Part shown: positions 7,159 to 13,613 of the stretch, one piece after another
How the letters are laid out: every line of letters begins with the position of its first letter
Numbering within the stretch: the first letter of the stretch is position 1
NCBI GenBank assembly: GCA_937930635.1
Contig: CALHCF010000020.1
Coordinates: forward strand, 1 to 64,000
Source: an uncultured Rhizobiaceae group bacterium
GTDB taxonomy: Bacteria > Pseudomonadota > Alphaproteobacteria > Rhizobiales > Rhizobiaceae
Direction: 5' to 3'
Length of the DNA: 64,000 nucleotides
The notes under the pieces: generated by a model
Told to the model about the DNA's origin: nothing
Seen by the model: the letters and a program-made list of their open reading frames with translations, nothing else
Databases searched by the model: none
Program-made: the position numbers and the translations under genes

Positions 7159-7189
7159 TATTTAGGCCTTCCACCAACTGGAAGGTCAA
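7159..7189 (-). promoter_or_regulatory. CueR-type promoter for the leftward copper operon
   Basis: Reading leftward: -35 TTGACC (7184-7189), then a 19-bp spacer with the dyad CTTCCA/TGGAAG, then -10 TAAATA (7159-7164). The long 19-bp spacing and dyad are the signature of MerR-family activation by DNA untwisting, and CTTCCA half-sites fit CueR/HmrR. Confidence 0.9.
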
Positions 7190-7194
7190 GGAAA

Positions 7195-7208
7195 TTGGAA
7201 ACTTCCAA
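7195..7208. promoter_or_regulatory. Third TTGGAA/TTCCAA dyad between the two copper promoters
   Basis: TTGGAA (7195-7200) and TTCCAA (7203-7208) form a short dyad with CueR-like half-sites but closer spacing (2 bp), lying between the divergent promoters. It could be an accessory binding site or a chance similarity. Confidence 0.35.
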
Positions 7209-7217
7209 AATAATGGC

Positions 7218-7248
7218 TTGAGCTTCCAGCAACTGGAAGGCCTATCTT
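7218..7248 (+). promoter_or_regulatory. CueR-type promoter for the glutaredoxin-MauE gene
   Basis: Rightward -35 TTGAGC (7218-7223), a 19-bp spacer with the dyad CTTCCAG/CTGGAAG around CAA, and -10 TATCTT (7243-7248). The spacing and half-sites match the leftward promoter, so both sides of this region should respond to copper together. Confidence 0.85.
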
Positions 7249-7280
7249 CAATCAAATCGTTGGAAATCGGAAATTCGAAT

Positions 7281-8015
7281 ATGACCGCGCAAACCGCTCA
7301 ACTCTACCGCATGGAAATGCCGGAACACATCTGTCCTTCTGGACTTAAAGCCAAAGCGCTGCTGCAAAAGCGCGGCATTATTTTCGATGATCACAAATTC
7401 ACCGACAGGAATCAGGTCGACGCCTTCAAGGCAGAACATGGTGTGGAAACGACACCGCAGATTTGGCTCGAAGGAAAGCGGATTGGGGGCTTTGACGCTC
7501 TCAAAAAGCATTTTGGCGAAGCATCAGATGAAGCCAACTCAACCAGCTACACCCCTGTCGTTGCTTTATTCGCAATGACGGCTCTTATGGCCATGGCGGC
7601 AAGCTTTGCCGCAAGTGGTTCAGCCTTCACGATACGTGCTGCGGAATGGTTTATCGCCTTCTCGATGTGCGCTCTGGCATTACAGAAGTTGCGTGATATC
7701 GAATCCTTTTCGGATCAGTTTCTCACCTACGACCTGTTGGCTCAACGATGGTTGCCCTACGCAAAAATTTATCCTTTCGCCGAAGGTGGAGCGGGTGTCC
7801 TGATGATCGCAGGCGCACTCAGTATCATATCGATCCCGGTTGCACTGTTCATTGGAGGGCTCGGCGCAATATCGGTCTTTAAAGCTGTTTATGTCGACAA
7901 ACGTGATTTGCGCTGCGCTTGCGTGGGAGGAAGTTCAAATGTCCCACTTGGCTTTGTATCACTTACCGAAAACCTTATGATGATCGCAATGGCGGTTTGG
8001 ATGTTGCTAAAGTAG
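7281..8015 (+). CDS. Glutaredoxin-MauE/DoxX-like membrane fusion protein
   Basis: 244 residues from ATG 7281, chosen because upstream in-frame codons would run back through the promoter. Residues 5-82 are a glutaredoxin fold with CPSG in place of CPYC (Cys18, monothiol type), cis-Pro motif TTPQ (57-60) and GG (69-70). Residues about 90-244 are four or so membrane helices with DLRCACVGG and SLTENLMM, as in MauE-like proteins. It probably moves electrons or thiols across the membrane for envelope redox or copper-protein maturation. Control by a CueR-type promoter supports a copper-linked role; the exact substrate is unknown. Confidence 0.85.
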   Translation: MTAQTAQLYRMEMPEHICPSGLKAKALLQKRGIIFDDHKFTDRNQVDAFKAEHGVETTPQIWLEGKRIGGFDALKKHFGEASDEANSTSYTPVVALFAMTALMAMAASFAASGSAFTIRAAEWFIAFSMCALALQKLRDIESFSDQFLTYDLLAQRWLPYAKIYPFAEGGAGVLMIAGALSIISIPVALFIGGLGAISVFKAVYVDKRDLRCACVGGSSNVPLGFVSLTENLMMIAMAVWMLLK

Positions 8016-8058
8016 TTGCACCACATATTTGCTGGTTCGAACGAAGGAATTTGGGCGC

Positions 8059-8631
8059 TTAGCGCCTTATCATTCGAAATTTGCCTCGCGCCACTTTCTC
8101 CAACCGCTTGGCTTTCGCCAAATCCGATAAGGCCCGATATACCGTTTCGTGGGAAAGTCCAAGTTGAGCTGCAAATGATAGGATATTTCCTTTCAACCAG
8201 CCATCTGCAACAGCGGATAGAACCCTCTCCTGAGCTGATCTGATGGAACGCAGCTCAAGTAGCCTGCGATAATCCTGAACCTGCCTTGCAAGATAAGTCG
8301 ATATCTCAATAGAAAATCGCGGATTCGTTTCCATGAGTGCCAGTGTCTGAGATCGATCTATCTTCAGCAACTTCGAATGCGTCTGCGCAATCGCGTCACA
8401 GTGATAGGCATCTGAAAACAAAGAGGCCTCAGCGAAAAACTCACCAGCATACGCTCTGTGAATTGGAACTGCATCTCCAGATTTAGTGTGACGGATAAGA
8501 TGAACCTCACCATCTACAAGAAAAAAAAGGCCAAACGGCTTTCCTCCCAGCCGAAACACATATGCGCCAGCGTGGAGCTCAAAATTTGTAGATGCGCTGT
8601 TGGGAAGAGATGAAAATGGGGCTGGCAACAT
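8059..8631 (-). CDS. Crp/Fnr-family transcriptional regulator
   Basis: 190 residues from ATG 8631; a TTG at 8637 is also possible. The cyclic-nucleotide-binding-like beta-roll (about 10-115, with GLFFLVDGEVHLIR and GEFFAEASLF) leads to a dimer helix and helix-turn-helix ILSFAAQLGLSHETVYRAL. The recognition helix keeps Glu and Arg (HETVYR), which read TGA half-sites in this family. No N-terminal Cys cluster for Fe-S is present, so it is not an Fnr-type oxygen sensor. A perfect palindrome lies 8 nt before its start, pointing to autoregulation. The effector is unknown. Confidence 0.88.
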   Translation of the reverse strand: MLPAPFSSLPNSASTNFELHAGAYVFRLGGKPFGLFFLVDGEVHLIRHTKSGDAVPIHRAYAGEFFAEASLFSDAYHCDAIAQTHSKLLKIDRSQTLALMETNPRFSIEISTYLARQVQDYRRLLELRSIRSAQERVLSAVADGWLKGNILSFAAQLGLSHETVYRALSDLAKAKRLEKVARGKFRMIRR

Positions 8632-8638
8632 TTCCAAA

Positions 8639-8660
8639 CGATATGATTGAAATCATATCG
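8639..8660. promoter_or_regulatory. Perfect 10-bp palindrome: likely operator of the Crp/Fnr regulator
   Basis: CGATATGATT and AATCATATCG are exact inverse copies separated by GA. The core TGAT-N4-ATCA is the Fnr/Crp-family pattern, with A instead of T at the outer position of TTGAT. It lies between divergent genes, 8 nt from the regulator start and 43 nt before the exported-protein start, so it could repress one and control the other. Confidence 0.7.
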
Positions 8661-8703
8661 AATCAAGCGTGCTACTCCTATCGTTTCCGAAAGGAGAATG
8701 CAG

Positions 8704-9273
8704 ATGAGCTCTAAAAGTATTGTCGTCTCAATTGTCTTGTTGCTGCTGGGGTTCGCCGGTGGAACAGTTTTTGCCAATTCCGATAGACATGCGGCGTCTG
8801 TCAACCACAGCTCCCACTCTCAGACATCTGTTCCTAAAGAAGGTGGTCAAGCCGCCTTCAACGCGATTGCTGAGATCGTGAAGATGTTGGAGGCCAACCC
8901 TGAAACCAATTGGTCAAAGGTCAATATCAATGCGCTGCGCAATCATTTGGTGGATATGAACGCACTGACGCTATCGGCAGAGGTTGAAACCTTTCCAATG
9001 GACCAAGGCATGCGTTTTGTTGCGAGAGGAAGCGGAACAACGCTGCGCGCTCTCCAAAATATGGTGCCAGCCCATGCCCGCGAGCTCGACAAGATGCCTC
9101 AGTGGTCCGCAGTTGGCAGGGTAATGACTGGCGGTGTTGAGCTTATCGTCACATCTGATGTTGAGGCCTCGAGGGAAAAGATAAGTGGGCTTGGCTTCTT
9201 TGGCTTGATGGCGACTGGTGCTCATCATCAAAGGCACCACCTTGCAACTTCGGCAGGTGATCCAATGCACTAG
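8704..9273 (+). CDS. Exported His-rich protein of unknown function
   Basis: 189 residues from ATG 8704, placed by AAGGAG seven nt upstream; an ATG at 8698 is too close to it. A signal peptide (MSSKSIVVSIVLLLLGFAGGTVFA) precedes a His/Ser-rich segment (HAASVNHSSHSQ). The body (about 50-165) includes WSKVNINALRNHLVDMNALTL and GSGTTLRALQNMVPAHA. The C-terminus is His-rich (GAHHQRHH). It is probably periplasmic and may bind metal, given His content and position between copper and mercury genes. It faces the Crp/Fnr regulator across the palindrome. Function not known. Confidence 0.75.
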   Translation: MSSKSIVVSIVLLLLGFAGGTVFANSDRHAASVNHSSHSQTSVPKEGGQAAFNAIAEIVKMLEANPETNWSKVNINALRNHLVDMNALTLSAEVETFPMDQGMRFVARGSGTTLRALQNMVPAHARELDKMPQWSAVGRVMTGGVELIVTSDVEASREKISGLGFFGLMATGAHHQRHHLATSAGDPMH

Positions 9274-9313
9274 CGGCGATGCCCATCCAACCCGCAATCT
9301 GGATGAACCCTGA

Positions 9314-9520
9314 CTAGGAACAGCAGCTTTCGCCTTTCTGAATGGGTGGGCAGGCTACTGTTCCATAAGAACAGTAAACACAACAATCGCCTTCCTGTGG
9401 TTTCAAAAGCGCATTGCACCCTTTGCAATCGTAGAACCATTGACAGGCATTGGTTGGCATCGTCTCGGTCTCGACATGCCCACACTCAGGACAGGTGATC
9501 GAAGATTGCAATTCAGTCAT
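9314..9520 (-). CDS. GDCCVxC-domain small Cys-rich protein (mercury-associated)
   Basis: 68 residues with eleven Cys: CPECGH near the start, CKGC, then GDCCVYCSYG and CPP. The GDCCVxC motif defines a small family that often accompanies mercury-transport genes and sometimes contains selenocysteine; here all positions are Cys codons. Its ATG overlaps the merF stop (ATGA), so the two are translated together. The exact role is not established; metal binding or thiol chemistry is likely from the Cys content. Confidence 0.85.
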   Translation of the reverse strand: MTELQSSITCPECGHVETETMPTNACQWFYDCKGCNALLKPQEGDCCVYCSYGTVACPPIQKGESCCS

Positions 9521-9723
9521 GCAGTTTTCCCCTTCCAGAACCCGTACCCGGCGATAACGAGAAATATGGCGAGTGCTGGTAACAGCACAGCATCATTGTA
9601 GATGTAGCCCATCAGTCCACCCAAACCGATTGCAGGGAGCATGATCGGCAATAACGGTGTAAAGCAGCATAAGGCTGCGAACAGCGCTCCCGTTACGCCG
9701 GTGGTTGCTAGTTTGTTTTTCAT
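9517..9723 (-). CDS. merF: MerF mercury transporter
   Basis: 68 residues with two transmembrane helices. The first carries the vicinal Cys pair in AALCCFTPLLPIML and the second is AVLLPALAIFLVIAGYGFW, matching MerF. The second Cys pair that some MerF proteins have near the C-terminus is absent. The ATG at 9723 gives the family N-terminus; the predicted MerR-type promoter would start RNA at about the same base. MerF brings Hg(II) into the cytoplasm. No mercuric reductase gene is in the window. Confidence 0.85.
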   Translation of the reverse strand: MKNKLATTGVTGALFAALCCFTPLLPIMLPAIGLGGLMGYIYNDAVLLPALAIFLVIAGYGFWKGKTA

Positions 9724-9729
9724 TCCACC

Positions 9730-9760
9730 ATGATACATCCTGTAGCCACTACAGGATCAA
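9730..9760 (-). promoter_or_regulatory. MerR-type promoter for merF
   Basis: Reading leftward: -35 TTGATC (9755-9760), a 19-bp spacer, and -10 TATCAT (9730-9735). The dyad TCCTGTAG/CTACAGGA (9738-9756, 3-bp centre) fills the spacer, as MerR requires. The -10 box ends only 6 bp before the merF ATG, which predicts a leaderless or nearly leaderless mRNA. Confidence 0.85.
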
Positions 9761-9770
9761 GGGCTTGGTG

Positions 9771-10160
9771 ATGAAAACGATTGGACAGGCATCAAAGGAA
9801 AGTGGCGTCGGCATAGAAACCATTCGCTACTATGAGCGAGAGATAATTATCCCAAAAGTCAGCCGAGCCTCAAACGGTCGCAGGCAATACGATATTGAGG
9901 ACGTATCCAGACTTAAGTTCATCAAGCGGTTTCGGTCGCTTGGGTTTCCGATCTCCGACACATCCAGTTTGCTTAATCTTGCTTTTCAGCCGCAGAATAA
10001 TTGCCAAGAGGCATTGATCATCGGCGAACGCAATCTTGAAATTGTTCGTCAGAAAATTGCCGAGTTGCAAGGTGTTGAACGCGCGCTTGGTGATCTCGTT
10101 CAAAAGTGCTCGAAAAACCCTGCCAAGTGCCCCATGTTGGAACATCTCCATAAAGATTGA
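9771..10160 (+). CDS. merR: MerR mercury-responsive regulator
   Basis: 129 residues from ATG 9771 (AAGGG upstream). The winged helix MKTIGQASKESGVGIETIRYYE and a dimer helix are standard. The three Hg-ligand Cys are present: Cys78, Cys113 and Cys120. Cys78 to Cys113 is the usual 35 residues, but Cys113 to Cys120 is 7, shorter than the 9 of Tn501 MerR, so the metal loop is two residues shorter. It is divergent from merF across the 19-bp-spaced promoter it should control. The metal could be Hg or a related thiophilic ion. Confidence 0.88.
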   Translation: MKTIGQASKESGVGIETIRYYEREIIIPKVSRASNGRRQYDIEDVSRLKFIKRFRSLGFPISDTSSLLNLAFQPQNNCQEALIIGERNLEIVRQKIAELQGVERALGDLVQKCSKNPAKCPMLEHLHKD

Positions 10161-10163
10161 GCG

Positions 10164-10367
10164 GTGCGGATATCTCCGAACTATGAAGCATGCGTCGCAG
10201 AGAGGACAATCGATCTGGCAAACCAATGTCACTTTGTCCCCTTAGTTGCCACTGGTGAAATCAAATATTTCTGCTGTCCAGGCGGGCTCTATTGTCCGTT
10301 GTCAGGGGTTTTGGAAGCACATGAACGCAACAAGCAGCAGCAACTAGCAAAACCCAAAACCAAATAG
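10164..10367 (+). CDS. Small Cys-rich hypothetical protein downstream of merR
   Basis: 67 residues from GTG 10164, three nt past the merR stop. Five Cys include FCCPGG and YCPL, with a basic Gln/Lys tail (NKQQQLAKPKTK). Close spacing to merR and Cys pairs fit a metal-related co-transcribed gene. There is no ATG and no distinct ribosome-binding site, so it could be a chance frame. No family recognised. Confidence 0.4.
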   Translation: MRISPNYEACVAERTIDLANQCHFVPLVATGEIKYFCCPGGLYCPLSGVLEAHERNKQQQLAKPKTK

Positions 10368-10374
10368 CATCAAC

Positions 10375-10405
10375 GAAACCCTGTCAGCGTCATTGGCAGG
10401 GTTTC
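10375..10405. terminator. Stem-loop after the merR unit
   Basis: GAAACCCTG (10375-10383) pairs with CAGGGTTTC (10397-10405), extended inward by TCA/TGG with one wobble, giving a 12-bp stem and 7-nt loop. No long T-run follows, so termination is likely but may be weak or Rho-assisted. A second hairpin (AGCGTCG/CGACGCT, 10424-10444) lies just beyond. The remaining bases to 10589 show no gene. Confidence 0.5.
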
Positions 10406-10589
10406 ACCATCACATGTGCATCAAGCGTCGTTTAATCCGACGCTGCACTTACAGGGCATCTGAGATGTTTGTCGCATAAGGTCCATTATGGAAACAATCA
10501 AATGTGCCTTCAAAAAATTGAAACCGTCTTGACTCAGATTTGTTCAATCGAAAGAGTTAAGATATTGTCAAACGATCGTACAATTAGTC

Positions 10590-12245
10590 TTGCCTAAAAT
10601 TCTACCTCTAAAGCTTTCAAAAGAGCCGTGTTTTCTTAATGTTGATGGCTTTGCATCGATATCAGAAGCTATTAGAGCCTGCTATTTTCCTGAAATGCAA
10701 GAAGCACCAATAACTATCGCTTGTGGGGTTCCAAAGCGGCAGCATGAATTTTGTGTTCTTGATGGAAAACCAGTTGGTGACAGTAATGTTTTTTCAAGGA
10801 GAGATATTTCTGATTCAAAATACAATATGTTCTGGAGAATCAAGGCGCGCGTGTTTTTTGATTATCCTATTTTTGACGGTACCGACATTATATTTCTGTC
10901 TAAGGAAGATATCACAATCGGAGATTCCGCAGCATTCAAGAATGTCATGACTCGATGGATCATGTTGATACTAAGTGAGCGTCGCAAAAAAATACGCAGC
11001 AATATTGTAAACATCTCTTATGCGTCATCTGATGTGAACAGCTTCTTCTTCAGAGTAACCAACAATTTTTGCGTTCCATATTTTAAGGTTGAAGCTGCGT
11101 CAGTTTATTTAAACGACCCGCGAAATGGTTTTTTGCGACTTTCCTCTTCGACCGGAATCGATAGTGATCTCGAAAAAAAGGATATCGTATATGAACCTAA
11201 TCGCCGGAGCGACGTGGTAAAATCGTTTGAGGATGGAACTATGATTGTCCGGCAGGCGCAGAGTTTGAAAATGAGAGATCATTTCAAGGAACTCTTGGCA
11301 AACGATCATGTCTATTCGATGATTTATGCTCCGCTCCGTCGGTCTCCAATTAACTCTGATATTCACGAAAATAATTTTGGCGTTATTAAGCTAATTAACC
11401 CACATTCTGGGACTGCATCAGGTCCGACATCACGGTTTCATGCCATTGACATTATGGAGGTGTATTATCTTTCGGAGCTTTTAGCTGTTTTGGCGCGAAA
11501 CTATGTTCGTGCTTTGGATGCTGAAACCGATCTGGAAAGAACCGTTCACGGAATAAGAGCCGACATAGAAAGTGCATTGCATAACTTAAATGCGTTCAAC
11601 CATTTGGTTTTTGGCGATTCCAATTCAGTTTTTTCTTCGGAGTTTCTGAACTCTGATAGCTACCAGGACTACAAGAGGCTGATTTCAGATGCCGAGTCCT
11701 TTATTGAAGATCTCGCCTTTCAAATTGACAAATCTCGAAATGCCGAGAAACTTGAGATTGAAACAATCACTAACTTTCACGCAGAAATATTGATGCCAAT
11801 GATAAATATGGGCCGATCTCTTCAGATCGCGAATTCGGCTCTGCCTCTGAAAATCAATAACCTTAAGGCTTCTGGCTCTTTAGAGTTGCCACCTGTAAAA
11901 GGTAATATTGCTGGATTAATATCCGTTTTTCGTAATTTGCTGGAAAATAGTATTAAGTATTGCAAAATTGATAAGCATCCACGCGTCAATATATCTTTTA
12001 GTTATGATGAGCATTACGTTTATATTAAATTTGTGGATTATGGAATTGGAATTAGGAAATCTGATTTAGGATATTTATTTAGTGAAGGATACCGCTCGGC
12101 CAAAGCAAAGCGTCGTAACAACAGAGGAACGGGAGTCGGTTTGAGTTATTCCCAAGAAGTCGTCGAGCAATTAGGTGGACAACTTGATTGCATTATCATC
12201 GATAACGGTTCTTGCTTCGAAATTACGCTGGAAAGAGCAAGATAA
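10590..12245 (+). CDS. Soluble GAF-domain histidine kinase, first gene of a three-gene signalling unit
   Basis: 551 residues, no membrane segment. Residues 1-135 match nothing I recognise; about 140-305 look like a GAF sensor; a helical stretch has the candidate phospho-His in RTVHGIRADIE (His320). The ATPase domain is intact: N-box FRNLLENSIKY (447-457), G1 VDYGIGI (482-488), G2 GTGVGLSYSQEVVEQLGG (513-530). The start is TTG at 10590: the frame upstream reaches a stop without ATG, GTG or TTG, and the next ATG (codon 36) would cut the N-terminus. The stop overlaps the receiver gene (TAATG). Base composition is clearly more AT-rich than the backbone, so acquired. Confidence 0.82.
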   Translation: MPKILPLKLSKEPCFLNVDGFASISEAIRACYFPEMQEAPITIACGVPKRQHEFCVLDGKPVGDSNVFSRRDISDSKYNMFWRIKARVFFDYPIFDGTDIIFLSKEDITIGDSAAFKNVMTRWIMLILSERRKKIRSNIVNISYASSDVNSFFFRVTNNFCVPYFKVEAASVYLNDPRNGFLRLSSSTGIDSDLEKKDIVYEPNRRSDVVKSFEDGTMIVRQAQSLKMRDHFKELLANDHVYSMIYAPLRRSPINSDIHENNFGVIKLINPHSGTASGPTSRFHAIDIMEVYYLSELLAVLARNYVRALDAETDLERTVHGIRADIESALHNLNAFNHLVFGDSNSVFSSEFLNSDSYQDYKRLISDAESFIEDLAFQIDKSRNAEKLEIETITNFHAEILMPMINMGRSLQIANSALPLKINNLKASGSLELPPVKGNIAGLISVFRNLLENSIKYCKIDKHPRVNISFSYDEHYVYIKFVDYGIGIRKSDLGYLFSEGYRSAKAKRRNNRGTGVGLSYSQEVVEQLGGQLDCIIIDNGSCFEITLERAR

Positions 12246-12685
12246 TGATAGTTTGGATTGATGAGGATGAGCGTTACAACTTCGCTTCGCGTTTGCTGAT
12301 TGAAAGGGCAGGGCATTCAATTTCATTAATAAGCAATGCAACGGATGGTTATTCAACACTTTTGAATGCTGCTCAAGGTGATTTAAAGCTCGGTATTGTC
12401 GATGTAATGTTATTGCCAGGTGATGATCGCGACCGATTTTCCGAAACGAATACGCGAAATGGGGTTTTAACTGGGCTTGTGTTGATTAGGGAACTTATAG
12501 AAAACCATCCGGAAATTGAATGGAAAAAATTGATCACACTTTACAGTCGCGCGAGTGATCCAGCTATAGTGATCGAAATCGAAAATTTTTCAAAAGAATA
12601 CGGAGTTTCCTACATCAAGAAGTCGAGAATACTCACTCCTGTGGAATTTCTCTTGAAATTATCTGAGAAATTCAATTTGGGGTAA
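12245..12685 (+). CDS. Single-domain response-regulator receiver protein
   Basis: 146 residues, only a receiver domain and no DNA-binding or enzymatic output. Acidic pocket WIDEDE (Asp6), phospho-acceptor Asp53 in IVDVMLLPG, hydroxyl site near ITLYS (96-100) and Lys125 in YIKKS. An insertion after the acceptor (GDDRDRFSETNTRNG) lengthens the usual loop. Its ATG overlaps the kinase stop. It should accept phosphate from the kinase and act by protein contact, perhaps with the next gene product, or act as a phosphate sink. Confidence 0.82.
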   Translation: MIVWIDEDERYNFASRLLIERAGHSISLISNATDGYSTLLNAAQGDLKLGIVDVMLLPGDDRDRFSETNTRNGVLTGLVLIRELIENHPEIEWKKLITLYSRASDPAIVIEIENFSKEYGVSYIKKSRILTPVEFLLKLSEKFNLG

Positions 12686-12690
12686 GCAAG

Positions 12691-13233
12691 ATGGAACTCT
12701 CAGATGCACTAGGTTTCTCGTCTTTAATTCTAGCTGCAATAGCTGGAATTTTTACTTTAAACTCTAAACGGGAATCCTCGTTACTCGCGAAAAAAGTCGA
12801 TAAATTGGCGACTGAGTTGGAAAACCAGAAACGACGGCAAAAGAATGAGGTGCATATCACAGATTGTATTGCGGGCGCTCTTCATGAGTTGAACAAGAAG
12901 TCGATAAATAATTTTCTTTATACCGCCTCTATTTCTCCAGACTCATTTTATCAAGATAAAGAGCATGAAATCTCGCTTGCGTTGGATAAAGAACTGACTG
13001 AACTCGGTTTGTTTTCTGAAGATAAAGACCGAAGAGTGTCCGCTCAACGTTCGATTGCACATCATCTAGGCGATCCGAATAGTTTGTTTTTGTTCCAACT
13101 CATATTGAGTGGAGAGATTGGAAATCTGGATAGTGAACTGTCTGCAAACAATGAGGTTCTAAGAAAACGATTGGGAATGGACAAATGGAATGCATCTGCT
13201 TGGACGGGCAGGCCCAGCGGAGGCAACTTCTGA
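12691..13233 (+). CDS. Membrane-anchored coiled-coil protein of unknown function, third gene of the signalling unit
   Basis: 180 residues. A single N-terminal membrane helix (about 7-24, LGFSSLILAAIAGIF) is followed by a charged coiled coil (about 28-55, LLAKKVDKLATELENQKRR) and a helical soluble domain with HELNKKSINNFLYTASISPDSF and AQRSIAHHLGDPNSLFLFQLI. It starts 5 nt after the receiver stop, so one operon is likely. It has no receiver or DNA-binding motif. It may be a membrane effector or target of the receiver; this is inference from position only. No family recognised. Confidence 0.75.
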   Translation: MELSDALGFSSLILAAIAGIFTLNSKRESSLLAKKVDKLATELENQKRRQKNEVHITDCIAGALHELNKKSINNFLYTASISPDSFYQDKEHEISLALDKELTELGLFSEDKDRRVSAQRSIAHHLGDPNSLFLFQLILSGEIGNLDSELSANNEVLRKRLGMDKWNASAWTGRPSGGNF

Positions 13234-13235
13234 GT

Positions 13236-13350
13236 CAAAACATAATAAGAAGAAGTTTCAAATTGGGCTGAATTCTTGTGTTAAGAATGCAGCCAAAACG
13301 GCCCAAAATATGGTAAAAAGTGCCGAAATCGGGCATTTCATTATGTTTTG
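13236..13350. repeat. Nested inverted repeats after the signalling operon (possible structured RNA or recombination structure)
   Basis: CAAAACATAAT (13236-13246) and ATTATGTTTTG (13340-13350) are exact inverse copies. Inside, TTGGGCTGAATTCTT (13263-13277) pairs with AAGAATGCAGCCAA (13283-13296) around GTGTT with one bulge and one mismatch, and GCCC (13301-13304) can pair with GGGC (13331-13334). The outer stem thus encloses two arms. The structure begins 3 bases after the last island gene and ends 68 bases before the right att core. No T-run follows, so a simple terminator is a poor fit. The rest of 13351-13613 holds only the att core. Confidence 0.55.
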
Positions 13351-13418
13351 AAATAAAGATAAGGGCACGTGCCTCTGAGCCTATTGAAATATCACTGTAA
13401 AAAGTATTGCTCCCTTAA

Positions 13419-13463
13419 CTCCGAAGGCAGAGGTCGGAGGTTCGAATCCTCTCGGGTGCGCCA
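13419..13463 (+). repeat. Right attachment-site core: 3' part of tRNA-Arg(CCG)
   Basis: 45 bases from anticodon loop CTCCGAA to CCA, matching 351-395 at 44 of 45 positions. The changed base (G at 13436) turns one T-stem pair into G-T. The 5' half of a tRNA is not found upstream, so this copy is also a remnant. Ordinary backbone genes begin about 150 bases beyond it, so it marks the right edge of the island. Confidence 0.85.
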
Positions 13464-13613
13464 GTAAACTCTGTGGGTTGGATAAATTTCTGAAATGCCC
13501 ATTTGACGCTGCAGACACGTAGAACGCATCAGATTTTGGCCCTTTGAGGAATGAGGCGGATTGACTGGTGGAGGTTGGTGGTGAAATGAGTTTCGTTATC
13601 TCGTCACAAGGGT

